A stretch of 64,000 bases of DNA from Protea cynaroides (lineage: Eukaryota; Streptophyta; Magnoliopsida; Proteales; Proteaceae), in assembly GCA_028583415.1 (NCBI GenBank), contig CM053267.1:25119064-25183063 (forward strand). Reading direction: 5' to 3'. Positions 12,739 to 25,173 of this stretch are shown here, piece by piece. Below the pieces are notes generated by a model that worked only from the letters and a program-made list of their open reading frames with translations, ran no database searches and was not told where the DNA came from. Positions within the stretch are counted from its first letter, which is position 1, and every line of letters begins with the position of its first letter. Both the position numbers and the translations under genes were made by a program.

Positions 12739-14166
12739 GGAAAATCCTTTTGAAACCCTAATTGAAAGTGAGAGAAAGAGAAGAGAAGGAGAAGAGAAGG
12801 AGAAGAGAAGGAGAGTTGGAGAAGAAATTCAGAGAAATCTCTGAATCTCAGCAAGCTTAAGGTATGAATACATGCTCCATAAATTATATAAGACCCTATA
12901 ATAGTTTATGAAGAAGGTAGGATCTAGGAGAAACCCAAATCATCCATCTATGGATAGATTCCAATGGAATCCATGGAGAAAATCATTGTAAACAAAGTAA
13001 AGTGTGTAACTTGGAGTTTTGAGCCATAGAACAATCATAGAATGGACTATAAAAGTAAGCCAAGGATCCAAACATGAAAGAATGGACTCTAGGATGAAAG
13101 GTCGACTCAAAGTACGTGTGGTAGCACCTAGGGTCGATGGATAACGGACCCTATGACCGACCCTACACCCTGGGGTCTCAAAAAACTATTAAAACTGCTA
13201 CCCTACCTGCGACCCAACCTGCGACCCTAGTAGTATAGCAAGCTTAAAACTGTTGGAATTAATTCTAATTAAAATCTATCGACTTGTTAGGTTTTCCTAG
13301 TGATCTAAAAGTGATTCTTAAAGCTTGAAAGAGGATCTACACTCAATCAAAGGTGAGGGAACAAGACCTAAACTAATTGGCTAACAATAAACTATTTTTA
13401 CTTATTGAGTCCAATGCCATGACTGAATCCTATGCGTGTATGCTTGTAATGTGTATTCAACATGTCATCCAATATTCCTGCTATTAATGTTCATGCATAT
13501 TTAATTCTGTTTATTTATAACATGATAATAATGATGATGGTAGGAATAGGCATGTGAATGTATGTGTGTGGTTAGTGTGCTTGATGCGAGTGGAGCATCA
13601 GGGGGAGGACGTGACATTGTGGTGTGTCCTGGTCACCAGACTCTAGCTCTATCTCTACTCAAGTCTTGTCCACTAACATCGTCGTATCGCTATTACCTTA
13701 GCAGAGCTATTACGTCGTAGGGCATCAAGGGAGGTGGTCTCGAACCGTGTAGTCTCTGACTCTGTCGGGGGGTCTTAGCTCTATCTCTATGGACGTATGC
13801 TCGGGTGAGGCCTTGGATACACTGTTTGACATTAGGATTGGTTAGTTGCGAGCCCAGTTTGCAAGCACTCGCCAATAGGGACTTACGTGTTGGTATGGGA
13901 GCATGTGGTACTTTAATGCCGATACCCATTGAGTACACTATTTCCATGGTGGGTGCATGTGGGACAGAAATGCAGATATTCATTGGGTGGATTCACACAC
14001 TCGTGTATAGAGGTGAGGCGGCCACCGAACCTTTTTATAGCACATTGCAAACTTATATACCAGACCATAGATATAAATTGAATGCATGCATATGTTTGTT
14101 GTATTATTTTGTTTACTCACTGAGCCGTGATGTGTGCTTACCCTTTTCGAATTCAAATATTTTTAG

Positions 14167-14300
14167 TTAATGATGCAGGTATGACCGTGGAAGATTATAT
14201 GAGTGCTCCCGCATTTTGGCATGTTGCGGCGATGGACACAGAAGATATAATGGAGATGCATGATTCGTCATGCAAATGCAATTCATACATTTTCGATTAG
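14167..14300 (+). CDS. LTR-embedded conserved exon (copy J)
   Basis: 134-nt open segment after tttttag (ends 14166), stop TAG at 14298-14300. It reads NDAGMTVEDYMSAPAFWH and ends HDSSCKCNSYIFD, so the last Cys of the CxCxxC tail is Tyr in this copy. Immediately upstream, the reading frame on the other side of the acceptor is closed by stops. This supports a boundary at the acceptor and argues against a longer unspliced ORF. Product unknown. Confidence 0.45.
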
Positions 14301-14685
14301 ACTTTATTTGGATTATTGAATAAATGTAATTGATTATTTTATTTACTTATGTCTCAGTCAATGACATATAATTGGTATTTTATTTATGATTATCACATTT
14401 AGATTCTCAGTTCATTTAATATTTAAGACTTCCGCTATTGTGTATTTACTCTGATTATGGTTGTGGATGTGTATGGTTTAAGCAAACGGACACAGCCTAT
14501 TTGAGATCCTGATTGAACCGTTGGTTTATTAGCGGTTCATCACATCATTTTAAACAGTGCGAAATTGGGGTGTGACAAAAGATTACACCATTGACATGAG
14601 ATTGAGCTTCAAAATACCCTTGAACTAAATGAGAAAATTAGCTAGACATTACAATCCTTTTAGAGATAGAAAAATTTTTAGCAAA

Positions 14686-14738
<53 letters not shown>
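14686..14738. repeat. (GA)n microsatellite
   Basis: About 53 bp of almost pure GA dinucleotides inside insertion I, just right of solo LTR J. Confidence 0.9.
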
Positions 14739-15334
14739 TTTTATCTTAACACTAATGCTCTATATATAAAATATGACAATCCTTTGTGACTTATAACTTC
14801 TTTTTTGTGTAAGATTCCTTCTTCATGTAGAAGTTCTTCTCTATTTAAAATTCTAAAATTCTAGAGTCCTTTTTTCTTATTTGGAGTCTTCTATTGTAGG
14901 TTTAGATGTTCTAACTTGATTAGGATACTATTTATGGAATTTACATCTACCGTTGAATGCTTTAATCAGATCAGAAGGCTACTCCAATTCGGATTCGGTA
15001 AGATTTTTATGTCAGATTTTAAAGCCATGTTTGGAGACCCAAACGAACTTAGATTTTTCTCCATAATATCATTCTAAAAAGGTTGAGATGTCCTCTACAA
15101 ATTTACTGAAGACAACTTTTTAATTCTGAAACTCTATTCATATCAAAAACCTGCATGAAATTCAAAATGTCAATATTAAGGATGCTGGAATTTTCCTATT
15201 TTTAACAATTAATTCACAATGTCTTTAAAATATGTCAAATTAATAAAATTCAACCTATTAGTTCAATAAGACATAAAACACATTAAAAAGCATAGTATAA
15301 AGTGAAGAAAAATATGAAAATCACACACTTATCA

Positions 15335-15490
15335 TATATCTAGCTTCTTTCCAAACGACACAGTTATAAAAGAATGGGTGGCCCCAGAGTCAAAGAGTAC
15401 TCTAGCGGATATACCATTAATAGGTACTATACTTGTGATTTGATTTGATTTAGTCTACATGAGCACACATGGTATTTTAAAACAAAAGGT
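15335..15490 (-). pseudogene. element C protease, N-terminal part with active site
   Basis: Continuation of the C protease on the far side of insertion I. The aspartic protease motif V-L-F-D-S-G-A-T is readable on the minus strand around 15384-15400. The rest of the domain lies at 11387-11597, so the gene was cut by the insertion. Confidence 0.75.
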
Positions 15491-15539
15491 TAAATCCTAC
15501 CTGTGACCACATCAGGTGATGCGGCAGCATCCTCAGAAT

Positions 15540-16798
15540 TAACTGCATAATCATTTCCTTGTTGTAGTTCTTTCTTGGCTTAGGGCAGTCCCTTGAATAG
15601 TGTCCCATTTAATCATAGTTGTAGCACTTAACTCCAGCATTTCTTTACTTTAGTTGAGGTTGGGCTGTTGGAGTAGTCTTGGCTATAGCATTGAAGCCAT
15701 GAGTACGGAAGGGTTTAAATGCCTTTGAGTTTCCTCCGTTGAATGAGTTTCCATTAGTCCTCTTTATCCCTCTATTTTGAGTAAAGTAACTCTTTCTTTG
15801 ACTACACTCCAAAACTCGTGCTATCTGCACAACTTCATTGTATATTTTCTTTTCTAGTCTCAATACGTGCCCATGGATACTTCCCTTAAGCCCCATGACA
15901 AATCTACGGATCTTAGTGTCTTCCTCATGCATACTGGAGGGAGCAAAGAAGAACAGTTCTTTGTAACACTGCTGGTACACGTCGACAGTCATTTGTCCCT
16001 AATATAGGTTCAGGTATTCCTTTTTCATCTGATCACTGAAGCTCTTGGGAAAATACTTCTCAAAGAACGCTTCTTTGAAGATAGCCCAAGTCAGTTGGAT
16101 GTGCTTTGTCAATAGATAATTTTGATTAGATTTCCACCAATGATGTGCATCGTCTTTCAGCATAAAAGTGGCGCATAACACCTTCTCCTCTTCATTAATA
16201 GTCATCATCGTAAAGTTTCTTTCCATCTCGTCGATCTAGTGTATTGGCCACAATAGATCTAATGGCTTGATCAAAAATGCTCGATCAATTTGGAGTGATC
16301 AAGTTGATATTGTGCATATGCTCCATACATGAGCGGCTGGTACTGATAGTTATCTTGATTATACTAGCCTTGCAGTGCTTCAAGATTCTGCACTTAGGCT
16401 TGTAGAGCTAGTGTTTGAGGTGCTTGGGGTACCGTGCTGTTCATAGCAAATGCTTGGGGCACAATATTACTACCCCCAGGTATAGTACTAGCTTGCCCTA
16501 TAGGTATAGATGTTGTGTTTGTAGCTGGGGAAGCAATTCCCATAGCAGCTTGCATATTCGCTTGCATTTGTTGTATTTGCTGCACCTGTTGTGCCAAATT
16601 CATCACTACAGTGGTCAAATCTGTTGGTGGTGCTAGTAAGTTGGTTGGGTTGGCCTCAGTGTGAACATTCTGAGGTGCAACATTTTGATTCCCAAAATCT
16701 CTTTCTTGCCCTTTTTGACCTACATTGTTATTGACCTCCGTAAGGGGTGGAGGTGGATTTGCATTCTGTCTCCCTGTGGTTAATCTATGCCCAACCAT
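15540..16798 (-). pseudogene. gag: element C gag
   Basis: Gag of element C, starting MVGHRLTTGRQN at 16798. Order: proline/glutamine-rich N-terminus with TTVVMNLAQQVQQIQ (16394-16798), the capsid-like core with AHHWWKS and FFEKYFPKSF (15999-16226), then FFAPSSMHEEDTKIRRFV and an arginine/lysine-rich linker (15645-15992). It ends in a CCHC-like zinc knuckle around 15590-15640 that is partly degenerate. Frames shift between the segments. The 5' leader is cut 39 bp upstream of the start codon by element E. Confidence 0.8.
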
Positions 16799-18214
16799 TT
16801 AAATTGTTGATTGAAATAGTATTGGGAAGGCTACACATGTCACACCCTAATTCCGTACTATTCAGAATGGTGTGATGAACCGCTAATAAACCAACGGTTC
16901 AACCAGGATCTCAAATAGGCTGTGTCCGTTTGCTTAAACCATACACATCCACAACCATAATCAAAGTAAATAAACAATAGCGGAGTCTTATATATTAAAT
17001 GAACTGAGAATTCTAAGAGTGATAACATAAATATAATATCCAATTATCTTTCATTGACTAAGACATAAGTAAATAAAATAATCAATTACATTTTCTATAT
17101 AATCTAAACAAATCTAATAAAAAAACGAATGAGTTGCATTCACATGATGAATCATGTGACTCCATCATAACTTCAGCGTCCATCGCTGCAGCATGTCCGT
17201 ACATTAGAGCATTGATATAATCTTCTATAGTTGTACCTGCATCATCAACTAAAAACATTCGACGTCGAAAGGGTGAGCACACATCACGGCACAGTGAGCA
17301 AACAAAACAATGCAATAAACATATGCATGCATTCAATTCATATCTTTGGTCTAGTTCATAAGTTTACAATGTGCAATAGAAAGGTTTGGTGGCTGTCACA
17401 CCTCTATACACAGGGTGTGTAAGCCCACCCAACGGATCAAACACCATTGTCGTCCACATCCACCCCACCATGGAATAGAGATAGAGCTATAGTGCCCGGA
17501 TCAAACACCGCATGACACTTCCCCTGATGCCCTACCCATACCAACACGTAAGCCCCTGTTGGTGAGGGCTTGCAAACTGGGCTCGCAACTAACCAATCCT
17601 AATGTCAAACAGTGTATCCAAGGCCTTACCCCAGCATCCCTCAATACGTCCATAGAGATAGAGCTAAGGCCCCCTGGTAGAGTCAGAAACTACACGGTCC
17701 GAGACCACCTCCCCTGATGTCCTACGACGTAATAGTTCTGCTAAGGTAATGGCGATACAATGATGTCAGTGGACAAGACTTGAGTAGAGATAGAGCTAAA
17801 GTCTGGTGACCTGGCTGAACTACAATGTCACATCCTTCCTCTGATGCCCCACTCGCATCAAGTACACTAACCACATATAAACATTCACATGCCTATTCCT
17901 AGCATCATCATCAACATCATATTATAAATAATAAAAAATTAAATATGCATGAACAGTAATAACAGGAATAGTGGATGACATGTGATATGCACATTACAAT
18001 CATACAAACATGGATTCATTCATGGTATTGGACTCAATAAACAAAAATAGTTTATTATGAGCCAATTAGTTTAGGTCTTGTTCCCTCACCTTTGATTGAG
18101 TGTAGATCCTCATTCAAGCATTATGAATCACTTTTAAATCACTACAAAGGCCTAATAAGTCGATAGATTTTAATTAAAATTAATTTCAATAAATTTAGAC
18201 GAATTGAAATCGTA

Positions 18215-18415
18215 GGGTCGCAGGTAGGGTAGCACCTAGGGTAGTAGTTTTATACGACCCTAGGGTGTAGGGTCAGACATGGGGTCGGATACCATTTGAC
18301 CCTACGTGCGACCACACCCTCCCTAGGACTTCTTGAGGGCATGTGCTCGATCATGTGGTCTCTTAGGGTCGGATATCATTCGACCCTACGTGCGACTACA
18401 CGTATTCTGAGTCGA
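18215..18415. promoter_or_regulatory. GGTCG/CGACC motif cluster in E 3' LTR (intron-1 position)
   Basis: Dense run of TAGGGTCG and CGACCCTA half-sites in both orientations, downstream of the TATA box and between the first donor-like site and the exon-2-like block. Matching clusters lie at 279-475, 3250-3400, 13088-13235 and 40198-40405. Confidence 0.6.
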
Positions 18416-18797
18416 CCTTTCATTCTAAAGTCCATTTTTTCATGTTTGGATCCTTTCGCTTACTTTCATGGTCCATTCTAAGATTGTTCTATGGCTCAAA
18501 ACTACAAGTTATACACTATCCATAGTCCATAATGATTTCCTCCATGAAACCTCTTGAAACTTGTCCATGGATGGATGATTTGAGTTTCTCCTAATCTTAT
18601 GTTCTTCATAACTATTATAGGATCTCTTATTCAGGTAAGGAATTAGGTTCATACCTTTATTCAGAGGTTTCTCTGAAGTTTTCTTCTCATCCTTAGTCTT
18701 CTTCTTCAAGTTCCTTCTCTTCTTCTCTTCCTTCTCTTTCTCTTTCTCTCACTTTCAATTAGGATTGTAAAGGAGTGAAAGAGGCTATGGGACGTCC

Positions 18798-18805
18798 TAT
18801 TTATA
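18798..18805 (-). promoter_or_regulatory. TATA box of element E 3' LTR
   Basis: tataaata on the minus strand, followed downstream by a GA-rich leader. The partner LTR has the same box at 40785-40792. Confidence 0.65.
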
Positions 18806-18897
18806 GAGGAAAACCCTCCACAATAAGACCTAATGAGTTTAGAAGAGATCCCCTTAGAATTAGGAAAGTTTTCTAATTTTTGGTTTCTATCTGTCAT

Positions 18898-19030
18898 CGT
18901 AGGGTCAGACATAGGGTCGCAGGATCTGTCGACCCTACACTCCTTAGTCATCTGACCCTACGACTAAAAAGTCATGGGTTGGACTTCTATTGAGGTGGGG
19001 TCGACCCTACCTATCTAGGCTTGTGACCCT
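18898..19030. promoter_or_regulatory. GGTCG/CGACC motif cluster in E 3' LTR (U3)
   Basis: At least six half-sites, including a 10-bp palindrome GGGTCGACCC at 18998-19007. The cluster starts about 95 bp upstream of the TATA box, an enhancer-like position. Confidence 0.6.
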
Positions 19031-19168
19031 ACCCTCACATTTACTATTTTTAGGTTAGACTCATAGCTGATCTTGTGATTTCTTCACGCACTTGGTCCAC
19101 TTGGCTCGACCATGATAGGTAAACCTGGTACATGGTGGTAAACCGGTTAGTTTCATACGGGTCTTACA

Positions 19169-19182
19169 ACTCTCCCCCTCTT
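19169..19182 (-). other. polypurine tract of element E
   Basis: Purine run on the minus strand immediately inside the 3' LTR, preceded by the chromovirus-typical AAATTTCGAGGAC block. Confidence 0.7.
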
Positions 19183-19207
19183 ATTAAAAATTTTGTCCTC
19201 GAAATTT

Positions 19208-22200
19208 CTACATACCTTCTGAGTCAAAAAGGTGAGGATATTGCTTTCGCATAGCATTCTCTTCTTCCCATGTAATCTCTTCTATATCTCGACTTCTCCA
19301 GGTAACCTTAACATAGTAGATGTCACGGTTGCGTAGTCGTTGAACCTTTTGACTAGTGATTTCAGTTGGTGCTACTTCGAATGTCAAATCATCAGTTAAA
19401 TCTGGTGGATCCACTGTCAAAACATGCGTTGGATCTCTGACGTACTTCTTTAATAGTGAGACATGAAATACATCATGCACACTTGACATAGATGGTGGTA
19501 GTGCTCACTGATAAGCCACTTTTCCATGTTTGGCTAAAATCTCATATGGCCCAACTTATCTCGGACTTAGCTTCCCTTTCTGTCCGAATCGTTTTAAACC
19601 CCGCATAGGTGATACCTTCAAGAATACCTTATCACCAATGACAAATTCAAGGTCTTTGCGTCGAGTATCTGCATACTGTTTCTGATGATTCTGAGCTGTT
19701 CTAACTCTTTCCTTGGTAATGTCGACTACTCGACAAGTTTTTTCAACAAACTCTGGTCCAACGATGCTACGTTCTCCAACTTCATTCCAAAACAAAAGAG
19801 TTCGGCACATCCTTCCATACAGTGCTTCATAGGGTGACATCTGTATAGTAGCCTGATAGCTGTTGTTATAGGTGAACTCAATCAATGATAGTTTCTCATC
19901 CCATGATCCTTTAAAATCAATTATACAGGCTCGAAGCATGTCTTCTAAACTCTGAATGGTACGCTCCAACTGTCCGTCTGTCTAAAGATGGAATGCAGTA
20001 CTGAACTTCAACATTGTACCCATAACCTTTTGCAATCCTTTCCAAAACTTTGAAGTAAAGCGTGACTCTCTATCCGACCCAATGCTTTTAGGTACCATGT
20101 AATTTGACAACGTGATCCACATATAGCTTGGCTAACCTCTACAGGGTATACTGTGGTCGTATAGCTATAAAGTGAGCTGTCTTAGTCAGACGATCTATAA
20201 TCACCAAACCGCGTCAACTACTCGATGAGTCAATGGTAACCCGGTGACGAAGTCCATAGTGATGCAGTCCCATTTCCATGTTGGTTCTGGCAGTGGCTGC
20301 AACAGTCCTGTAGGTCTTTGTCATTCAGCCTTCACCCTCTGACAATTTAGGCATTGAGACACGAATTTAGTTACATCTGCTTTCATTCCTCTCCACCAAT
20401 ATAATTTCTTTAAATCATGATACATCTTTGTACTTCCAGGATGTACCGAATAGGCGGTGATGTGAGCTTCCTTCATTAGTAGGTGTCTAATGTCCAAATT
20501 TTTTGTTTCAGGAATCATACTCTTCCTTTGTACTTCAGTACCTTTTCATCGTCTAAGGTGAACTCAGGAATAATCCTACTTTTTTCAATGTCTTTTTGTA
20601 CCGTTTTCAAATAAGGGTCTAATTTAATAGCTGCTTTCACTTCATCAATTATATCAGGTACAATCTTCAACGTTACGAACATATTTGAAAACCAATGAAT
20701 AAACCCTTGGTCCGTTGATTCACCCGATGCATCTATCACGAACTGCACATTACCGTAATTGAACACTTTTCCTGTAGTACACATTGCCGCAGTCGTGTTA
20801 ACCTCTCCTTGAGATTTTATCATTGCTTTTTTGCTTAGCACATCAGCAACTACATTAGCCTTTCCGGGATGATACTGGATATCACAATCATAATCTTTCA
20901 ATAATTCCAGCCATTTTCTTTGTCGCATGTTCAACTTCTTCTGATTAAAAAGATAAGTGAGACTCTTATGATCGGATTTAATCTAAAATTTCTCTCCATA
21001 CAAATAATGTCTCCATATCTTGGCAGCATGTACTACTGCCACTAATTCCAAGTCATGAGTAGGATAGTTCTTCTCATGTGTCTTCAGTTGTCTTGAAGCA
21101 TACGCAATTACTTGTTCTCCTTGCATAAGTACACTTCCTAAATCGAATCTCGACGCATCAGTGTACAAGATAAATGGCTGTCCTGGAATAGGAATAGTCA
21201 AGATCGAAGCAGATATCAATCTAGCCTTCAATGTTTGGAAACTTTTCTCACATTTATCAGTCCAAACAAACTTTTCTCCTTTCTTAGTCAAACTGGTAAG
21301 AGGTATGGAAATTCTGGAATAGTCTTCCACGAATCGTCGATAATACCCAGCTAGACCTAGGAAACTTTTAATTTTTGCAACGCTCTTTGGTGCTTCTCAC
21401 TTCACAATGGCTTCAATCTTGCTAGGATCCACTTTAATTCTTTCAGCGGATACAACATGGCCTAAGAAAGTGACCTCATTTAACCAAAACTCACATTTTG
21501 TAAATTTAGCGTAAAGTTTTTCTTTCCTTAATCGCTGCAGAGCTGCTCTTAAATTCATGACATGAGTTTCCTTGTCCTTGGAGTAGACCAATATATCATC
21601 AATAAATAAATTGATCGACGTATCTAACATATCATGAAATACCCGATTCATGAGTTCCATAAAGGTTGTGGATGCGTTAGTCAATCCAAAAGACATGACT
21701 AAAAATTCATATTGTCCATATCTTGTTCTGAATGCTGTTTTTGGAATATCACAGTCCTTAATCTTCAACTGATGGTATCCTGACCGAAGATCGATCTTGG
21801 AGAACACCTTGGCACCTTGCAACTGATCGAACAAGTCATCGATCCGAGGCAATGGGTATCGATTCTTGATTGTCAGCTTATTCAGTTCCCGGTAGTCTAT
21901 ACACAGTCGAACACTACCATCCTTCTTCTTTACAAACAATACTGGCGCTCCCCATGGTGATATGCTTGGTCTGATATAACCTTTGTCCAATAATTCCTGT
22001 AACTGTACCTTCAATTCCTTCAGTTCAGTAGGAGCCATTCGATAGAGTGCTTTAGATACTGGTGCAACTCCGGGTATCAGATCTATAACGAACTCTGTCA
22101 CTCGATCGGGTGGTAGTCCTGGTAGTTCTTCAGGAAATACATCTGAAAAGTCACGCACAACATCAATATTCTCCATTTGTGGTGCTTCCTTGGTGAGGTC

Positions 22201-22660
22201 GACCACTGATACTAGATACCCAACTCCTCCTTTCTTGAGGCATTTCCTAGCCTTTAATGCAGAAAGGATGAGTTTTCGTTTACAGGGAAGTTTGGTTCCC
22301 GCAAAACTAAACTCTGCTCCTTCCTTGTCTTTAAATGTCTATTTCTTTTCTGCACATAATAGGTTTACAGAATGCCAAGCTAACTAGTCCATTCCCAAGA
22401 TGACGTCAAAGTCTGCCATCTCAAGTTGAATCAAGGTTGCATCCAAAGTCTTCTCATCAATAAGAACTGGACATGGTCCATAACCTTTTTCTAATTCCAC
22501 TTCTAATCCCATCGGTAATCGTACAAGCAGTTTGTAGTCTAAAGATTTGAGGGGTAGATTTAGCTTCTTTCCAAATGACACAGATATAAAAGAATGAGTA
22601 GTTCCAGAATCAAAGAGTACTTAGTGGGTATGCCATTAATAGGTATGATACCTGTGATTT
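19208..22660 (-). pseudogene. pol: element E pol: protease, RT, RNase H, integrase, chromodomain
   Basis: Best preserved polymerase of the window, on the minus strand. Protease with VLFDSGTTHSF near 22590-22625 and ADFDVILGMD at 22384-22581. Reverse transcriptase as one uninterrupted 269-codon frame, 21397-22206, with GAPVLFVKKKDGSVRLCIDY, FRTRYGQYEFLVMSFG and FIDDILVYSK. RNase H at 20515-21330 with YTDAS and YHPGKANVVAD. Integrase at 19556-20518 with the zinc-binding HPGSTKMYHDL...CLNCQ and the core IQMSPYEALYG. Chromodomain at 19208-19489 (YVKVTWRSRDIEEITWEEE). Stops and frameshifts separate the segments. The domain order and chromodomain place it with Tekay/Del-like chromoviruses. Confidence 0.9.
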
Positions 22661-22759
22661 ATTTTAGTTTTAGTCAACATACTCATACAATGTAACATAA
22701 ATGAAAGGTTCAGGTCATACCTGTGACCACATTAGGCGATGTGGTAGCATCCTTAGATG

Positions 22760-23989
22760 TAACTGCATAAACCTTTCCTTGCTGTAGCTGCTTCCTGGGC
22801 TTAGGACATTCCCTGAAATAATGTCCCACTTGATTGTAGTAGTTTATAGCATTTTACTCCTTCATTATTTTGCTTTTGTTGCGGTTGAGCTGCTAGAGTA
22901 GTCTTGGCTGCAGCATTGAAGCCTTGAGTACGAAAGGGTTTGAATGTCGTTGTATTCCCTCCATTGTACGAATTCCCATTTGGCCTCTTGATACCTCTAT
23001 TCTGAGCAAAATAGCTCTCTTTCTGGCTCAACTCTATTACTCGAGCAATCTGTACTGCTTCATTGTACACTTTCTTTTCCAGTCCCAGAACATGCTCACG
23101 GATGCTTCCCCTAAGTCTCATGACGAACCTTCGCGTCTTTGTATTTTCTTCCTGCATGCTGGCAGGTGCAAAGAAAAACAGCTCTTCGTAACGCTGTTAG
23201 TATGCATCCATAGTCATCTGGCCCTGATATAAACTCAGGAACTCTCTTTCTATAGAATCTCTAAAACTTCTAGGGAAGTACTTCTCAAAGAATGCCTCTT
23301 TATATATAACCCAGGTCAATTGGGTGTGCTTTGTTAATAGATAAGTCGGTGTGGACTTCCACCAGTGATGTGCATCGCCTTTCAGCATGAAGGTTGCAAC
23401 AACACTTTCTCCTCCTCATTCACTGTCATCATCATAAAATTTCTTTCCATTTCATCAATCCAGTGTGCTGGCCACAAAGGATCTGCTGGCTTACCATTAT
23501 ATTCCTTGGGCTTCATCTTCAAAAAACGCTCAATCAGTCAGGAGTGGTCCAGTTGATTCGGAGCATAGGCCTCATACAATGTGGTTGGTACTGGTAACTG
23601 CCTTGAGCTACCTTTAGATTTTGCACTTGAGCCGGCATGAATGGTGTTTGAGGTGCGTGGGGTACCGTGTTGCTTCCCCCTGGTACTGTGCTAGCTTGTC
23701 CTGTTGGCATAGGTGTTGTATGTGCAGCTGGAAAAGCCATTCCTATAGCAGCTTGCATATTGGCTTGCACTTGCTGTATTTGTTGCAGCTGTTGTGCTAA
23801 GTTCATTACGGCTGTAGCCAAATCTGTAGGTGGGGCTGGCAAATTTGTAAGATTTGTCTGACCATTAGCTACTGACGGTGCCATATTCAGATTCTCTTGT
23901 ACTTCATGATTTACGTGGCTATCTTCCTCCACAGGTGGTGGTGGTGGAATTGGGTTACAACCTCGTCTGGTCACCCTTCGCCCAGTCAT
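22760..23989 (-). pseudogene. gag: element E gag
   Basis: Minus-strand gag starting MTGRRVTRRGCNP at 23989. The N-terminal region is proline-rich with TAVMNLAQQLQQIQQ (23534-23989). The core has AHHWWKSTPTYLLTKHTQ and FFEKYFPRSF (23197-23388). The C-terminal part (22801-23157) has VYNEAVQIARVIELSQ, a basic linker and the first half of a CCHC zinc knuckle (VKCYK), disturbed by a frameshift. Several stops separate the pieces. Confidence 0.82.
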
Positions 23990-25001
23990 TTCCTATTCTA
24001 GTGGTGGTAGTGTCTGAAAACAATCATAGCACATGTGAGGCAATCAACATAAGTTGTTCTCAAGTGAAAATCCAACTAATCAATATAAATTTCAAAATTT
24101 TCAGATCATTCTAACAAATACTGTATTTTCCATCGTAAGGTCAATGGTAGGGTCAATCCTTATGCGACCCTAGGGTATGCGACCCTAATAAACCCTGTTA
24201 GCTTACCGAGAGCCTAGGGTCGATTGTAGGGTCGGTATATGTCCGACCCATGGTTCTCTGTAAGATCACCGAGAGCCTAGGGTCGATGGTAGGGTCGGTA
24301 ATTGTTCGACCTTACGTCCGACCCATGGTTCTCTGTCAGATCACTGAGAGCCTAGGGTCGATGGTAGGGTCTGACGTAGGGTCGCACATTTTGGTTGAAT
24401 TCTGCGACCCTACGATCCAGAATTAGGTTTCTAAACCCAATTTTGGATTCATTTCCCATTCTTTATCCTTTTTTCCAACTCAACCCGTTTCCCTGAGTTG
24501 CTACAATATCGACCCCTAGTGTTTGGTGATCTTTCCTTCCGTTCCTTCTCTAAAGGCATGCTCTCTACTGTTTCCAATTTTTAAGCTTTCTAAACTAGGT
24601 TTTTGTCCATTTACATCGTTTTCTTCAAATTAAACTTTTTCTAACCGTAAAAATTTAATTTTTATTGGGGACTTTTGCTATTGGTCACCCAATGGACGAA
24701 AGCCCTCAAAAATATTTGAGTTTCATCGGTTGGTTATCGAAAAACTTGAATTTTTCCATTTTGACCTAATTTTCTTAAATTTTCAAATTTATTGAAATTT
24801 CTTCAAATTCGATCTTTCTACATTAAATTTCCAACCGTATGAGCTTTGCAGGATGGTTTGGAACCTATGTAAGTCCTCATGCCCAGTTGTTTGGGTGAAA
24901 AGTGAGGCTTTTGACCAAATCATGCCGTTATAATGCCAAAATTTTGGGTTTTTCACCATTACTAATATCTTGTTTGTTTTTTCTGTGTCTTAACAGATAG
25001 T
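23990..25001. other. element E leader between gag and antisense gene
   Basis: About 1 kb of non-coding sequence between the divergently arranged gag (leftward) and antisense ORF (rightward). It holds a motif cluster (24130-24415), a block gttgctacaatatcgacc (about 24498-24515) that aligns with the A leader, a donor-like AAAG|GCATGC near 24556, and an acceptor ttaacag ending at 24996, six bases before the antisense ATG. Confidence 0.6.
24130..24415. promoter_or_regulatory. GGTCG/CGACC motif cluster upstream of the E antisense gene
   Basis: More than ten TAGGGTCG/CGACCCTA-type half-sites in a partly tandem arrangement; the phrase agagcctagggtcga recurs three times. It lies directly upstream of the likely first exon of the antisense gene. 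Element A has the equivalent cluster at 29595-29850 with its own motif version. Confidence 0.6.
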
Positions 25002-25025
25002 ATGGCTCGTACCAAGGTGCCTAGT
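25002..25025 (+). pseudogene. antisense ORF of element E, 5' fragment
   Basis: First eight codons (MARTKVPS) of the antisense ORF, on the strand opposite to gag-pol of E. It is preceded by the acceptor-like ttaacag. The gene is interrupted here by element A; the rest resumes at 37244. Assignment rests on continuity with 37244-38534 after removing A and on the similar start of the A copy (MAPRRN). Confidence 0.65.
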
Positions 25026-25173
25026 TGTAAGACCCGCACTCTGAAAACCCGGTCTAAACCTTGGTTTTTTGTCGTGACAGGTCTTCCGATCATCACCGAG
25101 CCAGACGGGGCAAGCGGATAACAAACAGGTACGAAATCGGACCGAAGTCGACCAATTATACCTGATTTTATGT

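Larger units (their letters stand above)
12367..14577 (+). mobile_element. Tekay-like solo LTR 'J', TSD aaaga
   Basis: Complete plus-strand LTR running from TGTAAGAC to GGTGTGACA, with a perfect 5-bp duplication aaaga on both sides (12362-12366 and 14578-14582) and no internal region. This is the product of LTR-LTR recombination. Contents in order: TAGGGTCG-type motifs at about 12505-12645, TATA box 12731-12738, purine-rich leader, donor-like AAG|GTATGA near 12860, second motif cluster at about 13088-13235, exon-2-like block ending CAAAG|GTGAGG near 13350, AGCTCTATCTCTA copies near 13645 and 13775, acceptor tttttag, and the 134-nt exon 14167-14300. Confidence 0.9.
11598..15334. mobile_element. 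TG...CA insertion 'I' (solo LTR or small LTR element)
   Basis: Sequence inserted in the protease region of element C. It begins TGGTAGCG, ends CTTATCA, and is flanked by a perfect 5-bp duplication tatat (11593-11597 and 15335-15339). Removing the nested LTR J (12367-14577 plus one TSD copy) leaves about 1.52 kb. No coding domain is visible. The TG/CA ends and 5-bp TSD fit a solo LTR or a short non-autonomous LTR element of another family. The orientation is not determined. Confidence 0.75.
16838..19168 (-). mobile_element. 3' LTR of element E
   Basis: 2331-bp minus-strand LTR (TGTAAG at 19168, ...TGACA at 16838), exactly the same length as its partner at 38825-41155. Contents: U3 cluster of TAGGGTCG motifs at about 18898-19030, reverse TATA box 18798-18805, purine-rich leader, donor-like AAAG|GTATGA near 18650, second cluster at 18215-18415, three ATAGAGATAGAGCTA copies (17475-17489, 17652-17666, and 17784-17798 with one change), and the conserved exon 17107-17248. 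In this copy the exon's final codons are shifted by one extra T, so the usual stop is lost. Left flank acaca is the likely target duplication; its right copy is not preserved. Confidence 0.92.
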
